A stretch of 8,270 bases of DNA, from contig CALXVF010000051.1 in assembly GCA_944391895.1 (NCBI GenBank), positions 1 through 8,270 on the forward strand, given 5' to 3'. The translations under genes were made by a program, and so were the position numbers. Every line of letters begins with the position of its first letter. Position 1 is the first letter of the stretch. A model generated the notes under the pieces. That model had not been told where the DNA came from, did no database searches, and worked only from the letters and a program-made list of their open reading frames with translations. Below, one piece after another: positions 1-6,105 of this stretch. The DNA comes from an uncultured Clostridia bacterium (GTDB taxonomy: Bacteria > Bacillota > Clostridia > TANB77 > CAG-508).

Positions 1-30
1 TGACATGTATAAGGATATATATTGGGATTT

Positions 31-60
31 ACACTTATTTTTATGTCAAATCATAATATA
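31..60 (+). promoter_or_regulatory. Possible mother-cell (sigma-K-like) promoter of spoVFB
   Basis: CATAATATA at 52-60 fits the sigma-K -10 pattern CATANNNTA. ACAC at 31-34 lies 17 nt upstream, where the short AC-type -35 of sigma-K promoters is expected. spoVF genes are known sigma-K targets in Bacillus. The signal carries little information in AT-rich DNA and would leave a very short leader before the ribosome binding site at 71-78. It is also possible that the gene is only read from an upstream spoVFA promoter. Confidence 0.22.
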
Positions 61-70
61 TATTATAATG

Positions 71-78
71 AAAGGAGG
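71..78 (+). promoter_or_regulatory. Ribosome binding site of spoVFB
   Basis: AAAGGAGG is a near-perfect Shine-Dalgarno sequence only 3 nt before the ATG at 82. The spacing is short, but no other candidate start in this frame has a match of this quality. It fixes the start at 82 rather than 22 or 43. Confidence 0.8.
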
Positions 79-81
79 TAT

Positions 82-660
82 ATGAAGTTTAAAGATTTAA
101 AAATTGGTTTTGCGTTAACTGGTTCTTTTTGTACTTTTTCTAAGGTAATTCCTAAGATTAAAGAATTAGTTGATGAAGGAGCTGAGGTCTTACCTATTAT
201 GTCATTTAATGCTTACAATTTAGATACGAAATTCGGAAAAGCGAAAGACTTTATAGCTCAAATTGAAGAGATAACTGGAAATAAGATTATCCATACTATA
301 CAAGGAGCTGAACCTATTGGTCCTAAAAAATTAACAGACATTATGATAATAGCTCCTGCAACAGGAAATACTATTGCTAAACTTGCTAATGGTATAACAG
401 ATACTCCTGTTACTATGGCTGCTAAATCACATTTAAGGAATGAAAATCCTTTGATTATAGCCATTTCTACAAATGATGCTTTAAGTGGTAGCGCTAAAAA
501 TATTGGTACATTATTAAATAAAAAGAATTTCTATTTTGTCCCTTTTAGTCAAGATAATCCAATTACCAAACCTAGATCAATAGTTTTTGATGAAAACTAC
601 ATTGTAAAAACAATTGAATATGCACTAAATGGAGAACAAATAGAACCTATTATTTTATGA
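82..660 (+). CDS. spoVFB: Dipicolinate synthase subunit B (flavoprotein)
   Basis: With SpoVFA, this protein makes dipicolinic acid from dihydrodipicolinate in the mother cell; the product fills the spore core as its calcium chelate. The 192-residue product matches the family in length and layout. An N-terminal strand and glycine turn (KIGFALTGSFCTF, about residues 7-19) is typical of HFCD-type flavoproteins. Further on come APATGNTIAKLANGITDTPV (91-110), then AAKSHLRNENPLIIAISTND and a C-terminal FVPFSQDNP. The start at 82 is chosen because AAAGGAGG lies directly upstream (71-78). The frame is also open back to a TTG at 22 and an ATG at 43, but the residues added there do not look like the family. 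SpoVFA would be expected just upstream, outside the window. The gene is convergent with the DUF308-like gene across a structured gap. Family identity is firm; pairing with SpoVFA is inferred. Confidence 0.93.
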   Translation: MKFKDLKIGFALTGSFCTFSKVIPKIKELVDEGAEVLPIMSFNAYNLDTKFGKAKDFIAQIEEITGNKIIHTIQGAEPIGPKKLTDIMIIAPATGNTIAKLANGITDTPVTMAAKSHLRNENPLIIAISTNDALSGSAKNIGTLLNKKNFYFVPFSQDNPITKPRSIVFDENYIVKTIEYALNGEQIEPIIL

Positions 661-664
661 ATAT

Positions 665-868
665 AAAAAATAAATTGTAGTTTGATTTTATAAAAAAATT
701 GTATATTAGAGTTTCTTGTCACTTGCGTCGCTGATAAAATTCTTCAAATTTTACAGCTCCAAACGCACTTCGCTAAAGTCCCTTTAGCTTGTTTGAACGC
801 TTACGCGTGACTGCTAAACTTCTAATATACAATTTTTAAATATACATTCTACTTACAATTTATTTTTT
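665..868. terminator. Outer inverted repeat of the convergent gap, possible split bidirectional terminator
   Basis: A 15-bp perfect inverted repeat, 665-679 (AAAAAATAAATTGTA) with 854-868, starts 4 nt after the spoVFB stop and covers the stop codon of the converging DUF308-like gene. A-tract, AT stem and T-tract read the same from both sides, as in a bidirectional intrinsic terminator. The arms are now separated by the 694-837 element, whose own A-tract/stem/T-tract ends could also terminate. The stem is AT-only and therefore weak alone. The terminator role is inferred. Confidence 0.4.
694..837. repeat. 144-bp fold-back element with 17-bp terminal inverted repeats (MITE-like or structured repeat)
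   Basis: The ends form a perfect 17-bp inverted repeat, 694-710 (AAAAATTGTATATTAGA) with 821-837. The stem continues inward with interruptions: 711-714/816-819 (GTTT/AAAC), 718-722/807-811 (GTCAC/GTGAC) and 725-728/803-806 (GCGT/ACGC). It encloses two hairpins. The first is 730-757, GCTG plus TAAAATT pairing with AATTTTA plus CAGC around a 5-nt loop, with one bulged base. The second is 760-795, CAAAC/GTTTG and GCTAAAG/CTTTAGC around a 3-nt loop. The whole can be drawn as a three-way junction. The core is visibly richer in G and C than the flanking DNA. It has no reading frame of note. The flanks share only TAAA (691-694 and 837-840), too simple to prove a target duplication. It may be a non-autonomous mobile element, or an elaborate bidirectional terminator. 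Confidence 0.7.
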
Positions 869-1453
869 TACATTATTAATTTTTTTATCTATTTCTTTTT
901 CAAACTTTTCAAATTTTCCAACTCTTGAAATGATTGACACGTCTTCAAAGATAGACATAAGTTCAACTATCATTAATATAGCTCCACATACCATTGTAAG
1001 TACTGCTAAAGATTCAAAAGGTTTAAATAAAATTACTGAACCTAAAAGGGCATTAATTATTGACATAGCTAATAAAAATCCCCAATGACTATCATAAACA
1101 TCTCTAATATTAAGAGCTATTTGAAGTTTAAATATGCTATCTACTACAATTCTAATTCCTAAAATAATTGGTAATAAATATCCTAGTTTATCATAATTGC
1201 ATAGTAATATAAAACCTAAAACAATGTAAATTATGGCTTGTGCTAATTCTGAACTAAAGAATCTATAATCACTCTTTATTGAAAAATAAGATACTAAGTG
1301 TACTAAACCATCAATTACTAAAAGAGAGCCAAAGATTATCATAAGTATATTAATTGTGCTAATTGGTTTTATAAACATAAATAAACCAAATACTAATAAT
1401 ATAATAGACATTACAATAGAGTTTCTACCTAACTTTCTAATATATTTTTCCAT
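860..1453 (-). CDS. DUF308/HdeD-like six-helix membrane protein
   Basis: A 197-residue integral membrane protein with about six predicted helices in three pairs (roughly 12-29, 34-57, 68-85, 91-110, 125-143 and 147-168). The pairs are joined by short loops and repeat a glycine-containing pattern: FGLFMFIKPISTINILMIIF, then VLGFILLCN with LGIRIVVDS, then LGSVILFKP. This internal repetition and length fit the DUF308/HdeD family, named after an enterobacterial acid-resistance protein; the role in Bacillota is unknown. The tail after about residue 175 is charged (KFEKFEKEIDKKINN) and probably cytoplasmic. The ATG at 1453 has a strong AAAGGAGG site 8 nt upstream. A TATAAT (1481-1486) in the 62-nt gap after prfB suggests its own promoter, without a convincing -35. 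Family call from pattern; function not known. Confidence 0.75.
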   Translation of the reverse strand: MEKYIRKLGRNSIVMSIILLVFGLFMFIKPISTINILMIIFGSLLVIDGLVHLVSYFSIKSDYRFFSSELAQAIIYIVLGFILLCNYDKLGYLLPIILGIRIVVDSIFKLQIALNIRDVYDSHWGFLLAMSIINALLGSVILFKPFESLAVLTMVCGAILMIVELMSIFEDVSIISRVGKFEKFEKEIDKKINNVKK

Positions 1454-1480
1454 TTCAAATCCTCCTTTGTATTATTTGCT

Positions 1481-1486
1481 ATTATA
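1481..1486 (-). promoter_or_regulatory. Possible -10 element for the DUF308-like gene
   Basis: TATAAT on the minus strand lies 27 nt before the start codon in the gap downstream of prfB. No recognisable -35 hexamer sits 16-18 nt upstream; a TTCACA-like match is about 20 nt away. No terminator hairpin is seen between prfB and this gene, so read-through from prfB is equally possible. Confidence 0.3.
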
Positions 1487-1515
1487 TTACCACAACGAAA
1501 AATTTTTGTGAATAC

Positions 1516-2628
1516 TTATTGATTATTTTTTTTATTATATTTCAAATAAGCAAAAATAAAGCCATTTAAATTTCCATCCATAACACTTTGTACATCTCCA
1601 ACTTCAAAATTGGTTCTATGGTCTTTTACAAGCGTGTATGGACAAAATACATATGAACGTATTTGACTTCCCCAAGCAATATCCATCTGAATACCTTTTA
1701 AATCTTCTATTTTTTCTTTATTAGCTTGTTCTTTTAATGTTAATAGCTTAGATTTTAACATTTTCATTGCAGTATCTCTATTTTGAAATTGACTTCTTTC
1801 TGTTTGACAAGCCACGATAATTCCTGTTGGAATATGAGTAAGTCTTACAGCTGATGATGTTTTATTTACATGTTGTCCTCCTGCACCAGAAGCTCTATAT
1901 ACATCCATTTTTATATCATCTGGATTTATATATATATCTTCATCATCATTTATTTCTGGTAGAACTTCAACTGAAGCAAAAGATGTATGTCTTCTTCCAC
2001 CACTATCAAATGGAGAAATTCTTACTAGTCTATGAACTCCGTGTTCACTTTTTAAATATCCATAAGCATATGAACCTGAAACTAAAAATGTAACACTTTT
2101 TAGACCAGCCTCTTCCCCATCTAAATAATCTAATTCTTCTATTTTAAAATTATTATCATTAGCCCATCTCGTATACATTCTATACAACATTTCTGCCCAA
2201 TCTTGTGCCTCTGTTCCTCCAGCTCCTGGATGAATTGTAACTATTGCATTATTTTCATCATATTTTTCAGATAACAATGTAGAAATTTCTAATTCTTCAA
2301 CATCTTTTTCAACATTATTTAGATTCTCTGAAATTTCTTTTTCTAAATCACTATCTTCCTCTTCTGCAACCAATTCTAGCATTTCAGAAAGAGTTTTTAT
2401 TTCATTTTCTATGTTCTTATATGAAGTTATTTTCTTTTTTAAATTGTTTATTTTAGATAGGACTTTTGCCATATTTTCTGAGTCATTCCAAAATTCTTGA
2501 GTCAATGTTTCTTTCTCTAAAATTTTAAGTTCCTCTTCTAACTTGTCAATTGAAAGTGTTTCTTTGATTTCTGCAAGTTTATTTTTGATGTTTTCAATTT
2601 GTTTAGAAGTTTCTTCTATATCAAACAT
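1516..2628 (-). CDS. prfB: Peptide chain release factor 2 (no programmed frameshift)
   Basis: Recognises UGA and UAA stop codons in the ribosomal A site and triggers release of the finished protein. The 370-residue product shows an N-terminal coiled-coil domain (about 1-115), HPGAGGTEAQDW (133-144), the tripeptide anticodon SPF (205-207, within RISPFDSGGRRHTSFASVE), and the catalytic loop ASGAGGQHVNKT with GGQ at 250-252. SPF marks it as RF2 rather than RF1. The ATG at 2628 is chosen because AAGGAG (2635-2640) is 6 nt upstream and MFDIE aligns with the usual RF2 start. The frame stays open to 2688 but those residues are not RF2-like. The frame is uninterrupted: where most bacterial prfB genes have CTT TGA C at codons 25-26, this one has CTT TCA (Leu25-Ser26). 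It follows the ABC permease by 80 nt and has its own promoter. Confidence 0.97.
   Translation of the reverse strand: MFDIEETSKQIENIKNKLAEIKETLSIDKLEEELKILEKETLTQEFWNDSENMAKVLSKINNLKKKITSYKNIENEIKTLSEMLELVAEEEDSDLEKEISENLNNVEKDVEELEISTLLSEKYDENNAIVTIHPGAGGTEAQDWAEMLYRMYTRWANDNNFKIEELDYLDGEEAGLKSVTFLVSGSYAYGYLKSEHGVHRLVRISPFDSGGRRHTSFASVEVLPEINDDEDIYINPDDIKMDVYRASGAGGQHVNKTSSAVRLTHIPTGIIVACQTERSQFQNRDTAMKMLKSKLLTLKEQANKEKIEDLKGIQMDIAWGSQIRSYVFCPYTLVKDHRTNFEVGDVQSVMDGNLNGFIFAYLKYNKKNNQ
2551..2556 (-). other. Degenerated position of the RF2 autoregulatory frameshift site
   Basis: Codons 25-26 read CTT TCA. In Escherichia coli and many other bacteria the same codons are CTT TGA, forcing a +1 shift that senses RF2 level. 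Here the in-frame UGA is absent, no internal Shine-Dalgarno precedes it (upstream is AAAGAAACA) and the reading frame is continuous. Confidence 0.8.
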
Positions 2629-2676
2629 TATATTCTCCTTTTTTCGAATTCCTTCGTTCTTAATTTTTGCTTGTCT

Positions 2677-2705
2677 ATTATATATCAAAATCTAATATTT
2701 GTCTA
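2677..2705 (-). promoter_or_regulatory. Housekeeping (sigma-A) promoter of prfB
   Basis: On the minus strand, TAGACA (2700-2705) matches the -35 consensus at five of six positions. It is followed after exactly 17 nt by a perfect TATAAT (2677-2682). Transcription would begin near 2670 and give a leader of about 40 nt. The promoter starts just beyond the stop codon of the ABC permease, so prfB is probably an independent unit. The 10-mer TAATAGACAA occurs twice around it, at 2699-2708 and 2671-2680. Confidence 0.75.
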
Positions 2706-2708
2706 TTA

Positions 2709-4286
2709 CTATACTCTTAATTTAAATGTTTTTGGCGCATATCTGTATGCTAAAATCAAAGAAATTAAGCAATATGCTATGCAGAAAACAATCATTGCTA
2801 ATCCAAACGAGAATGTTGGTAATTGAATTTGTATCATATAATAACATACTAAATATGTTATTGCCTGTACTACTTTATATGTACTACTTTTTATTTCGGT
2901 ATTTACATTGTATGGTTGTAATAAATAATACATTACTAAATAATGAACCGAAAAGAATATACTCATTGCAATTATTGACACTACTAGTACTATATAATTT
3001 AATGAATTATCTGTTCCTCCAGATAGATATAGCAATAAAGCTAAACCAAGTCCAATTATTGCTGCAGGCAATAAGTTGATTACTATTAACGTTTTTAGTC
3101 TTTCTTTAAATAGACCTAATATAACTTTTGGAGTTCTATAAATTCTATATGTTAGCATACTGTGGTCACAATTCATAAACATTGCTTGCGTAACGGAAGA
3201 ACTTCTATTTATGCAATACATTATAAATACAAAGTATGGTAAATATTGCAATAGCACTCCATTAATTACATCTTTAAATTCAGCATTAATTTGAAATACT
3301 ACAATTATTCCAATTATGATAAATAGTATTATAATAGATTGTTTTTTTACCGCTTTTGTTAAAATCTTTTTATGCCTTTTTACAAATAAATCGTGAAAAT
3401 ATGCAAATCCTGATTTATTACTTGTATAATCTTTGTCTAATTCTATTTGATTTAGACTTGTATTTTTCATTGCTTGTATTCCTGTATTGTTTTCTGCCAT
3501 GTATACATTTGATTCTGTTAAAATTTGCTTATACATTTTTCTATAATCTTTGAAATTATGTATTTTTATTAAACTATAAATTCCAAGGATTAAAGATAAT
3601 GCAAAAATAGGGGCAAATATATTAGTATTGAATGTTATATTTATTGCTGGTAACCCATATCCTAAAACTAAGCATATTCCTACAACGCTCCAAACGAATT
3701 TAGTTGGTAAGTTTTCATTCTTCGCTTTTTTAGTTCGTTTAAAGTCATAAATACTGTAATTCATTATCATTAATTTAATAGCTGTAACAAAGAATGGTAA
3801 TGCAATTTGAACCCATATAGGCATTCCAACAAGCATACCAAATAATATTGTAAAAGGTAAAAATCCAACAATAAGTTTTATTAATTGATAATAATAATTT
3901 GACAGACCATATTTTCTAGCATCCATATTCATCAGAACAATTGCGTAGTATTTGTCTTTGGTAGGATTAAGCATATATGTATTTAATACTCCTCCACATA
4001 AAGTCAAGAATATAAAAATATGTAAAAAAGTATCTGCTTGATTTGTATTGTAAAATTTTAACGCTAGAAAAATCATAAATGCAATATATATTAGTTTCCC
4101 TATAAAAACGCTAAATATTTCAAATAAAATACTGATTATATTAGCAAATATTTTCAATCCCCTGTTTTTATATAAACTGTCTGGAAGAATTTTTCTTATT
4201 AATGGTAACTGTTTTATAGAATAGATAATACTATTAGCTCTGTAAGTATTTTTAAGTTTAAAGAAATTTATAAAAGTGTCTATCAT
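2709..4286 (-). CDS. ABC transporter permease, about 12 membrane helices
   Basis: A 525-residue membrane protein that should form the channel of an ABC transporter with the ATPase encoded just upstream. Hydrophobic segments lie near residues 45-78, 86-103, 134-155, 157-176, 197-214, 222-241, 316-333, 342-358, 398-421, 430-454, 471-487 and 493-514. A long polar, lysine-rich stretch (about 242-315) divides the protein into two halves of about six helices, as in large single-chain ABC-2-type exporters. No signal peptide or extracellular domain is seen. The start ATG is 2 nt after the ATPase stop, and its GGAGG lies inside the last codons of the ATPase gene, so translation is probably coupled. 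I do not recognise the specific subfamily and the substrate cannot be read from the sequence; lipid, peptide or antibiotic export are guesses. Confidence 0.82.
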   Translation of the reverse strand: MIDTFINFFKLKNTYRANSIIYSIKQLPLIRKILPDSLYKNRGLKIFANIISILFEIFSVFIGKLIYIAFMIFLALKFYNTNQADTFLHIFIFLTLCGGVLNTYMLNPTKDKYYAIVLMNMDARKYGLSNYYYQLIKLIVGFLPFTILFGMLVGMPIWVQIALPFFVTAIKLMIMNYSIYDFKRTKKAKNENLPTKFVWSVVGICLVLGYGLPAINITFNTNIFAPIFALSLILGIYSLIKIHNFKDYRKMYKQILTESNVYMAENNTGIQAMKNTSLNQIELDKDYTSNKSGFAYFHDLFVKRHKKILTKAVKKQSIIILFIIIGIIVVFQINAEFKDVINGVLLQYLPYFVFIMYCINRSSSVTQAMFMNCDHSMLTYRIYRTPKVILGLFKERLKTLIVINLLPAAIIGLGLALLLYLSGGTDNSLNYIVLVVSIIAMSIFFSVHYLVMYYLLQPYNVNTEIKSSTYKVVQAITYLVCYYMIQIQLPTFSFGLAMIVFCIAYCLISLILAYRYAPKTFKLRV

Positions 4287-4288
4287 TT

Positions 4289-4990
4289 TTATTGTTCCTC
4301 CTTTAAAGCTTCTATTATTTTATTTTTTAGATGTTCGTTATCTAGATTATTCTTATCAATTTCTTCAAGTATTCCTTTATTTAGTATAACAATTTCATCG
4401 CATAAATCTAATGCAAGTTCCATAATATGTGTTGAAAATATTATGATATGATTTTTCTTTATTTCTTTTAGCATTTGTTTCATCTCTTCTGCAACTACTA
4501 CATCAAAAGAAGTTAATGGTTCGTCAAGTAATAGAACACTTGGATTTGCAATTATATTTACGAGCATTTGCATTTTGTTTTTCATACCATGTGAGTAGTC
4601 TTTTAATAATTTATCTCGATCTTCCTTTTCTATTTTCATAAAATCAAAATACTCATCTATTGTTTTAATTTTACTAATTCTTTCCTTGTTAATATCTATA
4701 AAAAACTTTAAAAATTCTCTTCCTGTTAAGAATTCTGGCACATTTGGTGTTGATAAAACATATCCTATATCTTCAGCTTCTATTTTTCTTTTATTGTTTT
4801 CATCTTCTATATAAAATTCTCCATCTTCGATTTCGATATCTTCATTTAAACAGTTGAAAAATGTAGTTTTTCCTGCTCCATTTCTTCCTAATAGTCCGTA
4901 TATCTTGCCTTTTTCAAACTCAAAATTAATGTCCTTCAATACTTCTTTTTTTCCAAAATTTTTCTTTAAATTTTTAACTACTAATTTCAT
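4289..4990 (-). CDS. ABC transporter ATP-binding protein
   Basis: The 233-residue nucleotide-binding subunit for the adjacent permease. Visible motifs are Walker A GRNGAGKTT (35-43), an unusual signature YSHGMKNKMQ (132-141) in place of LSGGQ, Walker B VLLLDEP (152-158), a D-loop SFD (161-163) and the H-loop histidine in STHIM (H188). The Q-loop position reads IGYVLSTPNVP, without the usual glutamine; related ABC-2 exporters of the EcsA type also often lack it, but serine is uncommon. The start at 4990 is chosen because AAGGAG (4997-5002) is 6 nt upstream and MKLVVKNL begins the normal fold. The frame extends to 5035 but that part overlaps the likely promoter. It heads a two-gene operon with the permease. 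Confidence 0.92.
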   Translation of the reverse strand: MKLVVKNLKKNFGKKEVLKDINFEFEKGKIYGLLGRNGAGKTTFFNCLNEDIEIEDGEFYIEDENNKRKIEAEDIGYVLSTPNVPEFLTGREFLKFFIDINKERISKIKTIDEYFDFMKIEKEDRDKLLKDYSHGMKNKMQMLVNIIANPSVLLLDEPLTSFDVVVAEEMKQMLKEIKKNHIIIFSTHIMELALDLCDEIVILNKGILEEIDKNNLDNEHLKNKIIEALKEEQ

Positions 4991-5016
4991 AAATTGCTCC
5001 TTAATATAAATTTTTT

Positions 5017-5054
5017 TATACTCATAGTATATCATATTTTCCTCAGAACATTAA
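5017..5054 (-). promoter_or_regulatory. Possible promoter and small palindrome of the ABC operon
   Basis: On the minus strand TATACT (5026-5031) is a good -10, preceded after 17 nt by a poor -35 TTAATG (5049-5054). The -10 is one arm of a perfect 15-bp palindrome TATACT-ATG-AGTATA (5017-5031), the size of a small repressor half-site pair. It could be an operator for a local regulator, but no regulator gene is in the window. Both calls are weak on their own. Confidence 0.33.
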
Positions 5055-5065
5055 AGATATTTTAT

Positions 5066-5104
5066 AAGTAATTATCCCCCGGCTAAGCCGGGGGATAATT
5101 ACTT
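5066..5104 (-). terminator. Perfect 18-bp GC-cored hairpin after the YjdF-like gene
   Basis: AAGTAATTATCCCCCGGC (5066-5083) pairs without mismatch with 5087-5104 around a 3-nt loop. The distal arm covers the stop codon of the YjdF-like gene. Its position between two minus-strand units suggests an intrinsic terminator, but the minus-strand tail (ATAAAATATC) is not a U-run. The plus side has TTTTT at 5103-5107 although no plus-strand gene leads into it. It may act as a terminator using only the GC core, as an mRNA 3'-end stabiliser, or be a palindromic repeat. Confidence 0.6.
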
Positions 5105-5752
5105 TTTAAACCATTTAGAAAAATATTTACTAAATAAATTATCCTTCTTTCTTTTAATGTAGATATACCCTACAACACAAGCAACAACTGCTCCTAGTGC
5201 ATTTACTATTAAATCTTCCATGGTATCTACTAATCCATCTTCGCCCGGCATTCTAAATTTTTGCATATTATATCCTAATAGCCTATCTGCCCCGAATTCA
5301 AAGAATTCCCAGAATACTCCCAGTGTCATTGCTAGACAAAACGCAAAGATTATTACAAATACAGGGCTTAAATTTACGTTTTTACTGCCTCTTTCATTCA
5401 AGAGATAAACAAATAGAAATCCGACTAGTCCTAATACAACTCCAGAAATTGTATGGAGCATAGTATCCCACCAAGGAATTTTTTCATAAAAATCTCCTAT
5501 TTCTCCTAATATTTGAGATGCAAATATGAATGAAGTGATTAGGATTTGTAACCTTTTAGGAAGATATACTCCAAACTTCTTTTCTAATATACTAGGATAA
5601 TAAGTCAAAATAAATGTTATTATAATTAGAATGTCTTGACTATGCTCTCCAATTATCCATCCTCTTATAAAAATTAATATTAATAATACTCTTATTAAAT
5701 TAGAAATGAATATATTTACTATTTTTTTGGTGCTATCTGCTTTTTCTTTCAT
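5099..5752 (-). CDS. YjdF/DUF2238-like integral membrane protein
   Basis: A 217-residue membrane protein with about six hydrophobic segments (roughly 13-35, 39-54, 67-84, 101-118, 129-146 and 182-199). Conserved-looking polar residues sit within or beside helices: WWDTMLH (94-100), GVFWEFFEFGAD (145-156) and DGLVDTMEDLIVNALGA (172-188). The Asp/His, Glu-rich and DxxxDLxxNxxGA pattern resembles the YjdF/DUF2238 family, more loosely VanZ-like proteins; no function is established for it. The C-terminus is strongly basic (KRKKDNLFSKYFSKWFKK). The ATG at 5752 lacks a visible ribosome binding site, so the start is uncertain, though no better one exists nearby. It begins 38 nt after the YolD-like stop with no promoter or terminator seen between, so it may be the third gene of the SOS-controlled unit. 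It ends inside the 5066-5104 hairpin. Confidence 0.68.
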   Translation of the reverse strand: MKEKADSTKKIVNIFISNLIRVLLILIFIRGWIIGEHSQDILIIITFILTYYPSILEKKFGVYLPKRLQILITSFIFASQILGEIGDFYEKIPWWDTMLHTISGVVLGLVGFLFVYLLNERGSKNVNLSPVFVIIFAFCLAMTLGVFWEFFEFGADRLLGYNMQKFRMPGEDGLVDTMEDLIVNALGAVVACVVGYIYIKRKKDNLFSKYFSKWFKK

Positions 5753-5790
5753 AATATGTTAGCATAACCAAAAAATCGAAAAATAATTCT

Positions 5791-6105
5791 TTACAATTCC
5801 ATATTTATAATATCACAAACATTTATACTTTCATTTCCATTTATCTGAATTTTCTTTTTTATATAATTTATATTTGTTATTTCACATCTAATTTCATTAT
5901 ACTTTCCATTTTTGTAATACTTTATTCTAACTTTACTACCTATTTCAATTTTATTAAAACAATCATTTAATTCTGTTAATGTTTCTTCGGTTAGCTCTTT
6001 TTTATCTTCGTATTCTACTTCTTTTTCTTTTAATGCTTCTTTAAAACCTTTTAAAGCATCAAAAGGAAGAAATTGTTTTGCTCTGTTTATTCTACTAGCC
6101 TCCAT
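5791..6105 (-). CDS. YolD-like protein
   Basis: A 104-residue soluble protein beginning with a short basic segment and the motif RAKQFLPFDALKGFKEALKEKE (8-29), which is typical of YolD-like proteins found beside UvrX-type Y-family polymerases in Bacillota. A glutamate-rich helix follows (31-52), then a beta-rich C-terminal part (KVRIKYYKNGKYNEIRCEIT, 58-77). The molecular role is unproven; the constant pairing suggests an accessory to the translesion polymerase. The ATG lies inside the 3' end of the polymerase gene (11-nt overlap), with AGGAGG (6111-6116) 5 nt upstream, so translation is coupled and both genes share the LexA-type promoter. Confidence 0.85.
   Translation of the reverse strand: MEASRINRAKQFLPFDALKGFKEALKEKEVEYEDKKELTEETLTELNDCFNKIEIGSKVRIKYYKNGKYNEIRCEITNINYIKKKIQINGNESINVCDIINMEL

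Noticed and set aside
22..81. N-terminal extension of spoVFB from the TTG at 22 or ATG at 43
   Set aside because: The added residues do not resemble the family, and a near-perfect ribosome binding site sits before the ATG at 82.
2..85. Frame open from the left edge to TGA at 83-85, overlapping the spoVFB ATG, as the end of spoVFA
   Set aside because: The peptide (ending in IIIYIIMKGGI) does not look like a SpoVFA C-terminus and is what AT-rich non-coding DNA gives. A TGA at 1-3 could equally be the stop of an upstream gene. Neither can be decided here.
1854..2093. 79-codon plus-strand frame inside prfB
   Set aside because: Antisense shadow of a strongly conserved gene; the composition reflects the reverse complement.
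5756..5766. GTTA-TGC-TAAC short palindrome before the YjdF-like gene
   Set aside because: Four-base arms are expected by chance; no promoter elements accompany it.
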